Shown: piece by piece, positions 6,481 through 13,167 of the stretch
How positions within the stretch are numbered: the stretch's first letter is position 1
Layout: every line of letters begins with the position of its first letter
Source of the DNA: Opitutia bacterium UBA4654
Lineage (GTDB): Bacteria > Verrucomicrobiota > Verrucomicrobiia > Opitutales > Intestinicryptomonadaceae
Length of the DNA: 21,495 nucleotides
Direction of reading: 5' to 3'
Assembly (NCBI GenBank): GCA_002405555.1
Contig: DHMA01000025.1
Location: 1 to 21,495 of the forward strand
The notes under the pieces: generated by a model
The model's input: the letters and a program-made list of their open reading frames with translations, nothing else
What the model was told of the DNA's origin: nothing
The model's database searches: none
Made by a program: the position numbers and the translations under genes

Positions 6481-7881
6481 CTATTTCGACCTCTTCCATT
6501 TGTACGCCGCCGCCGCGATTATCCAGAAGCTTGCCGACACCGCCGTGCTTTGGAACGGCGCGTCTACGACTCCCGCCGCCGCGACCGCGGCCGCCGAGAG
6601 CAGAAGCGCAAGCGAAGCCGCCGAGAATCCGCCTCCGAACAGCGTTCCCGCAAACAGGAAAATCGGCGCGATTGCCGCAAGAATTAATCCGACTTTCCCG
6701 TTTTCGACCAGTTTTTGCAGAAGGTCGGAGCGCGGCGATTCCGTCGGCTCGCCGCCCAAGTCCGCGCCCTGCGAAAACGCCATGAGCGTTTTGTAGGACG
6801 CGCTTCCCCAGCCCGTGGCGGGGGCGGTTTCGGCGAGCCTGCGCGAGTCCTCCAAAATTCCCGCGCGGATTTCGGCGGGCATCGACGTTTCGAAAAGTCC
6901 GCCCGCGCCGTCCGCCGCGGCGTCTGAGACCGTTTTTGCGGCGAAGCCGAAAGCCGCAAGTGCCGCCGCCGCGTAGCATGCCGCGGGGACTGCGAGGTGC
7001 GCCAGTTTGTATTCCGACTTCAAATGCCTTGCCGCCGCGTTGCGTTCGGCGTTTCTTTTTGTCGGAAGCGTGTCGAGCGCAAGCAGCGCAAACGACGCGC
7101 CCGCGAGCGCCAGCGACAGCGTTTTTTCGACGGGCGTCCCCGCTTTGAGAATGCCGAGCAGAATCGCCGCCGCCACCGCGACCGCCGCGAGTCTCTGCGA
7201 CGTCGCGAAAGTTTCGAGCCTGAACCTCTGCGGCGAGCCGAGAGCCGTCGCGAACGCCGCCCCCAGCCAGAGCATGCCGAACGCCGCCCACTGCGGCGCG
7301 TCGGCGAAAGTGGAGAACGAGTGCTCGCCGAGCGACGGAAGCGGCACTTGCGGGACGCCTTCGAGCGGGATTTTCAGCAGTCCGAAAACCGACAGCCCCG
7401 CCGCCATGCACGCGCCCGCGAAAAGTATTTTGCGTATTATGTAGCGCGAGCTTGTGATAAACGGAATCGACAGCCCGCACGCCGCCGCCGCCAGATTCGC
7501 GAGGTCGGAAAACACCGCCGCCGAGAACGGGAACGCCGCCGATACTATCGGCGCGTTTGTTTGCGCGAGTGTCAGGTTTCCGTTTGCGTCCTCCGCAAGG
7601 GCTGGGCCGCCCGCAAGCGTCAGCGCAAGCTGGGCAATCAGCGGCGAAAGCGCAAGCAGGTAGAGCGCGAAAGTGTGCTTGGGCGCGTCCGCCCAGCCGC
7701 GAGAGTACGCAAGCACGTTCAGCGGCGCAAGCACCCCGAACGCGAGGAAAAGCCCGCCCGCGAGAGCCGAGCCGCCGCCGAGCAGAAGCGCGGGAATCGC
7801 CGTCATTGCAAGGACGTTCGCCACGAGGAAACTTTCGTTTCCGTTTCTCGCGCCGTCAAGAATTGCCTCTTCGTCGAGCAT
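6481..7881 (-). CDS. Polytopic membrane protein, O-antigen ligase/polymerase-like
   Basis: The 466-residue product is rich in Ala and Leu with roughly ten hydrophobic segments. Three features resemble the Wzy/WaaL (Wzy_C) family: FSTFADAPQWAAFGMLWLG (about 189-207) where the family has a conserved loop and helix, GWGSASYKTL (357-366) in a large periplasmic loop, and SDLLQKLVENGKVGLI (385-400), matching the family pattern HNDYLQLLVELGLVG with His-Asn-Asp reduced to Ser-Asp. It would polymerise or ligate lipid-linked glycan at the inner membrane. The call is by pattern only. Its start directly abuts the DJ-1 stop (TAG then ATG), indicating translational coupling. No sugar-nucleotide or glycosyltransferase gene is nearby, unusual for this family. 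Confidence 0.5.
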   Translation of the reverse strand: MLDEEAILDGARNGNESFLVANVLAMTAIPALLLGGGSALAGGLFLAFGVLAPLNVLAYSRGWADAPKHTFALYLLALSPLIAQLALTLAGGPALAEDANGNLTLAQTNAPIVSAAFPFSAAVFSDLANLAAAACGLSIPFITSSRYIIRKILFAGACMAAGLSVFGLLKIPLEGVPQVPLPSLGEHSFSTFADAPQWAAFGMLWLGAAFATALGSPQRFRLETFATSQRLAAVAVAAAILLGILKAGTPVEKTLSLALAGASFALLALDTLPTKRNAERNAAARHLKSEYKLAHLAVPAACYAAAALAAFGFAAKTVSDAAADGAGGLFETSMPAEIRAGILEDSRRLAETAPATGWGSASYKTLMAFSQGADLGGEPTESPRSDLLQKLVENGKVGLILAAIAPIFLFAGTLFGGGFSAASLALLLSAAAVAAAGVVDAPFQSTAVSASFWIIAAAAYKWKRSK

Positions 7882-8442
7882 CTATTTTGAAAAGCAGATT
7901 GATTTTGCGATTTCGCCGGCGACGCTTTCTCCTTCGAGAGCCGCGAGTATTTCAAGCCCGAATTCCACAGCCGTTCCCGCGCCGCGCGAGGTAATAACAC
8001 AGCCGTCGCGCACGACGTTTTTCGAAACGTCGGCGTTTTCGATTTTGTCGGCGACCGACTGGTGCGCCGTGCATTTTTTCCCCTTCAAAATCTCCATTTC
8101 CGAAAGCACCATGGGCGCCGCGCAGATTGCCGCCACAATTTTCCCTCCGTTCAAATGGCGTTCGAAAAGCCCGCGCATGGGGGCGATGTCGTCGGGGTGC
8201 ATGTCGAGAATGTCGTACACCCCCGGCCCTCCGGGGAGGATTACCGCGTCGAAATTTTTTTTGCGAGCCTCCTCGAAAGGTTCGTCGGCGTCGATTGCGA
8301 TTCCGCTTCTGCCGATGATTTCGAGGGAGTCGCCGAGGGCGGCGGTCGTCACGTCCACGCGGGCGCGGCGCAGAATGTCCACGGGGGCGATTGCCTCCAA
8401 TTCCTCCACTTTGTCGAAAAGTATTACAAGAGCTTTTTTCAT
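7882..8442 (-). CDS. DJ-1/PfpI-family protein
   Basis: The 186-residue single-domain protein has the DJ-1 nucleophile elbow AAICAAP with C107, the conserved acidic residue near E14/E15 (KVEELE), and the family C-terminal motif TSRGAGTAVEFGLEIL (151-166). It fits the DJ-1/YajL/ThiJ branch, proposed to act in oxidative or carbonyl stress as chaperone, glyoxalase or deglycase; the precise activity is debated and cannot be read here. Its ATG overlaps the stop of the upstream alpha/beta hydrolase by 4 nt (ATGA), and its TAG stop touches the next start, so it is translationally coupled on both sides. Confidence 0.88.
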   Translation of the reverse strand: MKKALVILFDKVEELEAIAPVDILRRARVDVTTAALGDSLEIIGRSGIAIDADEPFEEARKKNFDAVILPGGPGVYDILDMHPDDIAPMRGLFERHLNGGKIVAAICAAPMVLSEMEILKGKKCTAHQSVADKIENADVSKNVVRDGCVITSRGAGTAVEFGLEILAALEGESVAGEIAKSICFSK

Positions 8443-9221
8443 AATTTCGGATTTTTTATAAAGTTTTCCACTTCCGCCGCGTATTCGGGCGACGACGAAA
8501 TGTTGTTGTGTCCGTAGCCTTCCAGCCAGACGAGTTTCTTGGGGCACTTCGCCGCGGCGAAATTTTCGCGGGCGTTGTGCGGGGCGACAATCGCGTCGCG
8601 CGTGCCGTGCAGGATTAGCAGCGGGCATTTAAACTCCGCCACTTTCGACGAATTGTCGAGTATTTTCCACGGAATGATGTCTATCGGGAGCGTCGTTTTC
8701 GCGCCGTTTGCGATTCCCCCCGCGAGGATTATCCCGCGCCAGCCGTCCCGCTTTTCGGCGACGGCGCACACCGCCGCGCTTCCGAGCGAAAAGCCGAAGA
8801 GCACGGTGTTTTCGGGCGTGTAGCCGAATTTCGCGGCGGCGTAATTCCACGCCGCTTCCGCCGATTCGTAGAGGTTTTTCTCGGTCGGTCTGCCCTCCGA
8901 AAATCCGTATCCGCGGTAGTCGTACGAGAACACGTCGAAGCCGCGTTTGCGAAGCTCCTCCAAGCCGGGGCGGACAAGCCCCAAGTCCTCCCCGTTGCCG
9001 TGGCAGTAGAAGATTTTTGGCGCGTCGGGTTTGCCCGATTTCAGCATGAGAGCCGCGAGCTTTGCGCCGTCGGGCATTTCGAAAAACGAAAGCTCCCGCG
9101 TTTTGACGTACGTCCGCGCGGGCGGGTGGAACATCAGCGCGTTTGCGAACAGTTTTGCCGCCGCCAAAATTCCGCAGTAGACGAGGGCGGCAAGGCACAG
9201 CAATGCGGCGGCGGTTTTCAT
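8439..9221 (-). CDS. Alpha/beta hydrolase, membrane-anchored BEM46/ABHD13-like
   Basis: The 260-residue protein has an N-terminal hydrophobic segment (about residues 3-27) that is either a signal anchor or a signal peptide. The hydrolase fold follows, with oxyanion motif HGNGED (74-79), nucleophile S145 in GFSLGS, Asp D209 in HGTRDAIV and His H238 in GYGHNN. This order and the DYRGYGFSEGRP motif match serine hydrolases of the BEM46/ABHD12-13 type (esterase or thioesterase); the substrate is unknown. I chose the ATG at 9221 because it overlaps the rsmA stop by 4 nt (ATGA) and begins the hydrophobic leader. Its own stop overlaps the DJ-1 start in the same way. Confidence 0.88.
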   Translation of the reverse strand: MKTAAALLCLAALVYCGILAAAKLFANALMFHPPARTYVKTRELSFFEMPDGAKLAALMLKSGKPDAPKIFYCHGNGEDLGLVRPGLEELRKRGFDVFSYDYRGYGFSEGRPTEKNLYESAEAAWNYAAAKFGYTPENTVLFGFSLGSAAVCAVAEKRDGWRGIILAGGIANGAKTTLPIDIIPWKILDNSSKVAEFKCPLLILHGTRDAIVAPHNARENFAAAKCPKKLVWLEGYGHNNISSSPEYAAEVENFIKNPKL

Positions 9222-10057
9222 TTTCGCGCAAGTTTGTCGAGGTTGACCCAGTGGCGGTTTTCGATTGCCTCTGGGCGTCTGTCGGGCGGCAGGTCGGGCG
9301 AGGCTTCGAGCCATTCGAGCAGAATCGCAGAGTCCGCGCCCGCGCTTTTTGCGATTGAAAGTATCTGCTTGCGGCGTTTTGAAAACACCGCCCTCATAAT
9401 CTCGCGCGTTTTCGGCGCGAACGTGTACGCGTCGGGCTTTTTCGAAAGCGGAAGCAGCATGGAATCGACCGACGGGCGCGGGTGGAAGCACGCCGCCGAC
9501 ACCTTGTGGGGCGTCTGCACGTCGTATGCCTCCGAGAGCAAAACGGAAATCGGCGAAAATTCGCCCGAACCGTTCCGCGCCGCAAAGCGCAAAGCCGCCT
9601 CCTTTTGGAGCATGAGCGACATCTTTTGCGGAAGCCTGCCCGCGAGGATTTTGTCGAGCCACGGCGTGCTGATTGCGTAGGGCAGGTTTGCCACAACCTT
9701 GAAATTTTCGGCGTCGGGCGGCAGGTTCGCAAGCGGGTATTCCACGGCGTCGGCGTTGATTAGGTCGAGGTTCGGGTTGCCGCCGAAGCGGCCTTTCAGG
9801 AATTCGAAAAGCCTTTTGTCAAGCTCGACGGCGTAGACTTTTGCGCCGCGTTCGAGCAGCGCGCCAGTGAGCGTTCCAAGCCCCGGCCCTACTTCCACAA
9901 CGGTGTCGCCCGCGGAGACTTCGGCGAGTTCGAGCGATTTCCTCACAATGTTTGCGTCCACCAAAAAGTTCTGCCCGAACTTTTTTACGGGCGTGTGCCC
10001 GATTTCGCGCAAAATTTCCGTCGTCTGCGACGGCGAAAGCTGTCCGTTGTATTCCAT
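9218..10057 (-). CDS. rsmA: 16S rRNA (adenine1518/1519-N6) dimethyltransferase
   Basis: RsmA (KsgA) dimethylates two adjacent adenines in helix 45 of 16S rRNA late in 30S assembly, using S-adenosylmethionine. The 279-residue product shows KKFGQNFLVD (25-34), the SAM-binding loop VEVGPGLGTLT (54-64), the acidic VELD (77-80), the catalytic motif ANLPYAIS (123-130), and the C-terminal region with FHPRPSVDS and VFSKRRKQI that contacts rRNA. Length is normal. The start is 44 nt after the preceding DUF4405-like gene, with a purine-rich GGCGGT just before the ATG, one of the few candidate ribosome binding sites in the window. Confidence 0.95.
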   Translation of the reverse strand: MEYNGQLSPSQTTEILREIGHTPVKKFGQNFLVDANIVRKSLELAEVSAGDTVVEVGPGLGTLTGALLERGAKVYAVELDKRLFEFLKGRFGGNPNLDLINADAVEYPLANLPPDAENFKVVANLPYAISTPWLDKILAGRLPQKMSLMLQKEAALRFAARNGSGEFSPISVLLSEAYDVQTPHKVSAACFHPRPSVDSMLLPLSKKPDAYTFAPKTREIMRAVFSKRRKQILSIAKSAGADSAILLEWLEASPDLPPDRRPEAIENRHWVNLDKLARK

Positions 10058-10101
10058 ATACCGCCAATATTCTTTCTTTTTCGGCGTTTAGCGCAACAAT
10101 T

Positions 10102-10464
10102 TTATTTTTGCGTCGGGCGGTTTTGAAGCGCGGCTTGCGCGGGGGTGGGCGAGGTTTTCTTCGGGTAGAAGCCGATTCCGAACGCGAGCGCAAGCCCCGC
10201 CGCGACTAAAAGGAACACCGCCGCCTTGCTCTTTTTGCAAATCGCGTTTTTGACGAACTTTGCGTTCAGCAAAACGTGCAAAAGCGAGCACGCCGCCGCC
10301 GCAAAACCCGCGTACAGGTGCAGAGCCTCCCACGCGTGCTTGTCCATGCCCATGACCGTTTGCGCGCCCGCGCCTTTTACGAAAGTGTATTCGAGCATTA
10401 TTCCCGTTCCGAGCAGGAAGCAGAAGAGGAGGTAGAGCAGGGTGTCGTTTATTTTTCTAATCAT
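10102..10464 (-). CDS. Small DUF4405-like membrane protein, possible b-heme site
   Basis: The 120-residue product has three likely transmembrane helices (about 8-26, 44-66 and 81-99) and a short polar tail rich in Thr, Pro and Gln. Histidines H43, H49 and H63 in and around the second helix (DKHAWEALHLYAG and CSLLHVLLN) match the pattern of DUF4405 and cytochrome b561-like four-helix proteins that bind heme. The function is unknown. The family call is by pattern and is moderate; heme binding is inference. It lies 16 nt after the Sel1-repeat gene and 44 nt before rsmA, within the operon-like run. Confidence 0.6.
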   Translation of the reverse strand: MIRKINDTLLYLLFCFLLGTGIMLEYTFVKGAGAQTVMGMDKHAWEALHLYAGFAAAACSLLHVLLNAKFVKNAICKKSKAAVFLLVAAGLALAFGIGFYPKKTSPTPAQAALQNRPTQK

Positions 10465-10480
10465 GATTGTTGCGCCTTTT

Positions 10481-11668
10481 TCAAATTTCCGTTTGCGCGC
10501 GGCGGATTGCGAAGTATTCGTCGAGCGTGTCGGGGGCTTTTGCTCCCGCGGAAATTTTTTCGCGCATGAGTTTCGCCGCGTAGAGGGCGCGTTTTAGCAT
10601 CGCCGCCTGCACGTTCTTCGGGTCGGCGGCGTTTGCGCCGAGCGCGGAGAGCGACTTACCCGCCTCATCTTCGACTTCGCCGCAAAACTTCAACGCGGTG
10701 TCGGTCTCGCCGATTTTCCAGTATCTGTACGCCGCGTAGATTCTGTTTGTGGTGTCGCCGTTTTTTGCGCCCCGCGCGAACCAGTCGGCGGATTTCTTCG
10801 CGTCGACGGGGAATCCGTCCCTGCCCTCGGCGTACATCGACGAAATCTTGAAACAGCACGACGGGTCTTTCTCCGCGAGCTTTTCGAAATAGTATTGCGC
10901 CTTTTCCTGATTCTGCGGCAGGAAGCGTCCGCGCGCGTACATCTTTGCGACTTTCTCGATTGACTCCGCATGCCCCGCGTCCGCCGCCTTTTTGTACCAG
11001 AACACTGCGCGGGCGCGGTTGCGCGGAAGCCCCTCTTCGCCCGACATGAACTTTTCGGCGACGGCCGCCATCGCCACTGCGTTGCCGCTTTCCGCCGCCG
11101 CGAGCTGCATTTGCGCGAACTTCGTCCGCCACTTCGCAAGCTCCTCTTTGTTTCCGAGGTTTTCGTGTATTTCGACGAGCTTCACCACGGCGTCGGCGTT
11201 GCCGCTTTCCGCCGCGAGGGTAATCCAGTATAGGGCTTTGAGCTGGTCTTTGGGCACGAGAAACCCGTACAGGAACGCGTTTCCGAGCGACCATTTGTCG
11301 TTGGCGTCGCCCGCGTTTGCGGCGGCTTCGCGCCATTTCACGGCCTTTGCGAAGTCGCGCTTGACGAGTTTCCCCTCGCCGTAGATGTAGCCCAGATACG
11401 CCATCGCCGCCTTTTCGTTTTGCGCGGCGGATTTTTCGAGCCACTCGACAGCCTTTGCCGCGTCGGCGGGAAATCCGTTCGCGCCCTTTGCGTAGAACGA
11501 GCCGAGCGCAAGCTGCGCGGCGGCGTCGCCCGCCCGCGCCTTTGCGGCTATTGCGCCGCCGTCAACTGCGTCCGCCTGTCTGCGCTGCGCCCCGATTTGT
11601 CCGAGGCTTTGCGCGGTTGCCGCGCATGCTATTGCTGCCGCCGCGAGGGTTGCCAGAAGTTTTTTCAT
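10481..11668 (-). CDS. Exported Sel1-like repeat (TPR-like) protein
   Basis: The 395-residue protein begins with a signal peptide (MKK, hydrophobic core, likely cleavage ATA-Q near residue 19). It contains about six Sel1-like repeats of 34-40 residues, recognisable by the AxxxLGxxYxxGxx...DxxKAVxWxxKAAxxG pattern (about 47-83, 84-121, 122-158, 194-233, 234-267 and 268-303), followed by a helical region without clear repeats. Such solenoids act as protein-protein scaffolds in the periplasm; the partner is unknown. Its ATG overlaps the stop of the hotdog thioesterase gene by 4 nt (ATGA), which fixes the start and implies coupling. Confidence 0.87.
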   Translation of the reverse strand: MKKLLATLAAAAIACAATAQSLGQIGAQRRQADAVDGGAIAAKARAGDAAAQLALGSFYAKGANGFPADAAKAVEWLEKSAAQNEKAAMAYLGYIYGEGKLVKRDFAKAVKWREAAANAGDANDKWSLGNAFLYGFLVPKDQLKALYWITLAAESGNADAVVKLVEIHENLGNKEELAKWRTKFAQMQLAAAESGNAVAMAAVAEKFMSGEEGLPRNRARAVFWYKKAADAGHAESIEKVAKMYARGRFLPQNQEKAQYYFEKLAEKDPSCCFKISSMYAEGRDGFPVDAKKSADWFARGAKNGDTTNRIYAAYRYWKIGETDTALKFCGEVEDEAGKSLSALGANAADPKNVQAAMLKRALYAAKLMREKISAGAKAPDTLDEYFAIRRAQTEI

Positions 11669-12045
11669 CGCTTTTTGAAAATCATTCTCGACTGGAATAC
11701 GGCGAAGGTTTTTCCCGATTCCGCCGATTTTATCGCGACGTCGCAGAGCGCGGTTTTTTCGTCGGAATACGAAATCGACGCCTCCGCTACAACCGTTTCG
11801 TTTGCGGGGCAGGGCGAGAGGTAGTTGATTGAAGCCCCCGAGCTTATCGCGACCCGTCCGTCGGCGTTTGCCGCCAGCGCCGACGCGAAGTCGGCAACGG
11901 TGAACAAAAAGCCGCCGTGGGCGATGTCCACCCCGTTCAAAAATTTTTCCTCCGCTTTTCCGCGGACTTTCGCCGCACCGAATTTGCATTCGAGCGTTTC
12001 AAGCCCAAGCGTTTTCGCCATTCTGTCTCTGTCGGTATTTGCCAT
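11665..12045 (-). CDS. PaaI-type hotdog-fold thioesterase
   Basis: The 126-residue hotdog protein has the PaaI/YbgC-like signature: N37 and HGG (43-45) in NGVDIAHGGFLFTVADFASALAAN, with catalytic-type acid D52 in TVADFA. It probably hydrolyses acyl-CoA or aryl-CoA thioesters in the cytoplasm; the substrate is not evident. It is the first gene of the eight-gene minus-strand run and overlaps the Sel1 gene by 4 nt. The start is only about 10 nt downstream of the T-tract of the ilvE terminator, which leaves no room for a separate promoter in between. Confidence 0.85.
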   Translation of the reverse strand: MANTDRDRMAKTLGLETLECKFGAAKVRGKAEEKFLNGVDIAHGGFLFTVADFASALAANADGRVAISSGASINYLSPCPANETVVAEASISYSDEKTALCDVAIKSAESGKTFAVFQSRMIFKKR

Positions 12046-12054
12046 TGTCTTATG

Positions 12055-12094
12055 AAAAAGGCGCGTTTCGGATTCATTCGTCCGAAAACGCGCC
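12055..12094 (-). terminator. Intrinsic terminator after the ilvE-like gene
   Basis: A 13-bp stem, GGCGCGTTTCGGA (12060-12072) and TCCGAAAACGCGCC (12081-12094), with one bulged A and an 8-nt loop, is followed on the minus strand by T5 (plus A 12055-12059). It starts 23 nt after the aminotransferase stop and ends 10 nt before the thioesterase ATG. Confidence 0.88.
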
Positions 12095-12117
12095 CAAATT
12101 AAACCGTTGTTTTTAAC

Positions 12118-12984
12118 TTAGATTTTTGTGCCTTCCACGGGCGCGATTTCGTTGAAGCCTTGCAGGAGCTTTTTGGTAATCGGACCGGGCTTGCCGTCGC
12201 CGATACTTCTGCCGTCGAGTTCGACGAGGGGAATGAGCTTTGCCGCCGTGCCCGTAAGGAAGCATTCGTCCGCCGTCCAGACGTCGAAACGCGCGAGCGG
12301 CTTTTCGATGACTTCGACGCCGAGTCTCTTCGCGACGTCGAGCACCGCGCGGCGCGTCATGCCGCCGAGCGAGCCGCAGCTGACGGGCGGCGTAATGAGC
12401 TTGCCCTCGAAAACGATGAACACGTTGTCGCCGCTGCATTCCGCGACGTAGCCCTCGTTGTTGAGCAGCAGGCATTCCTGATAGCCCAGTTTGTAGGCTT
12501 CGATTTTCGCGAGAATGTTGTTGAGGTAGTTGAGGCTCTTGACCATGGGGGGCAGCGCCGCGTGCGAGTTTCTGCGCGTGGGAACGGTGATTGCCTTCAA
12601 GCCCTTTTCGTACGTTTCGTTCGGGTAGAGCTGGATTTGGTCGGCGATGATTATAAGCTGCGGGTCGGAGCAGGTGAAGGGCGAGAGACCCAGCTTGCCT
12701 TTGCCGCGCGAGATAATCAGGCGGATATAGCCGTCGGTGAGGTTGTTTGTGCGGCAGGCGTCGCAGACGGCGTCGGCGATTTCCTGTTTCGTCCAGGGCA
12801 GGTCGAGCATGATGGCCTTTGCGCTGCGGAAGAGTCTGTCCATGTGCATGGGCAGGCGGAAGACGTTTTTATTGTAGAGGCGGATACCTTCGAAGATGCC
12901 GTCGCCGTACATAAAGCCGTGGTCGAAAACCGACACTTTTGCGTCGTTTTCGTCGTAGTATTTTCCGTTGATGTAAACTTTCAT
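12118..12984 (-). CDS. ilvE: Class IV PLP aminotransferase, branched-chain type
   Basis: A fold-type IV pyridoxal phosphate enzyme of 288 residues. The catalytic Lys is K149 in VKSLNYLNNI, the acidic residue that contacts the pyridine nitrogen is E182 in AECSGDNVF, and the phosphate-binding motifs are GGMTR (207-211) and TGTAAKLIPL (244-253). The N-terminal VYINGKYY and DHGFMYGDGIFEGIR are characteristic of branched-chain and D-amino acid aminotransferases. KSLNYLNNILAKIEA favours branched-chain aminotransferase, the last step of Val, Leu and Ile synthesis, over D-alanine transaminase or aminodeoxychorismate lyase, but the subfamily is not certain. It is flanked by a terminator and probably has its own promoter. 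Confidence 0.85.
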   Translation of the reverse strand: MKVYINGKYYDENDAKVSVFDHGFMYGDGIFEGIRLYNKNVFRLPMHMDRLFRSAKAIMLDLPWTKQEIADAVCDACRTNNLTDGYIRLIISRGKGKLGLSPFTCSDPQLIIIADQIQLYPNETYEKGLKAITVPTRRNSHAALPPMVKSLNYLNNILAKIEAYKLGYQECLLLNNEGYVAECSGDNVFIVFEGKLITPPVSCGSLGGMTRRAVLDVAKRLGVEVIEKPLARFDVWTADECFLTGTAAKLIPLVELDGRSIGDGKPGPITKKLLQGFNEIAPVEGTKI

Positions 12985-13061
12985 TGTCTGTTGTTCTGTT
13001 GTAAATGTTTTTGTTTGGTTTGCGCGGCGGCGCGTACGCGCTGCGGCTGCCGTAAAAATTG

Positions 13062-13094
13062 GATATATTTTTGCGCCGCGCGGCGGTTCGTCAA
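13062..13094 (-). promoter_or_regulatory. Weak candidate promoter of the ilvE-like gene
   Basis: The minus strand carries TTGACG (13089-13094), followed by AATATA (13064-13069, 19-nt spacer) or TATATC (13062-13067, 21-nt spacer) in an A/T-rich stretch. Spacing is longer than ideal. It sits about 80 nt before the aminotransferase ATG in the 165-nt gap after glnS. Confidence 0.3.
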
Positions 13095-13144
13095 CTTTTT
13101 TATTGCGCGAATCGCCGCGTATTTTCGCCGCCGTTTCGCCTACC

Positions 13145-13167
13145 GACTCCTACTTGCCGTAGGAGTC
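13145..13167 (-). other. Perfect hairpin across the glnS stop codon
   Basis: GACTCCTAC (13145-13153) and GTAGGAGTC (13159-13167) form a perfect 9-bp stem with a 5-nt loop. On the mRNA the stem holds the last codons and the TAG stop (13150-13152). No U-tract follows on the minus strand, so it does not look like an ordinary Rho-independent terminator; it may protect the 3' end or mark a processing point. Confidence 0.6.

Noticed and set aside
5119..6687. 522-codon plus-strand open frame opposite gltD
   Set aside because: Antisense shadow; the opposite strand carries intact Fe-S, FAD and NADPH motifs.
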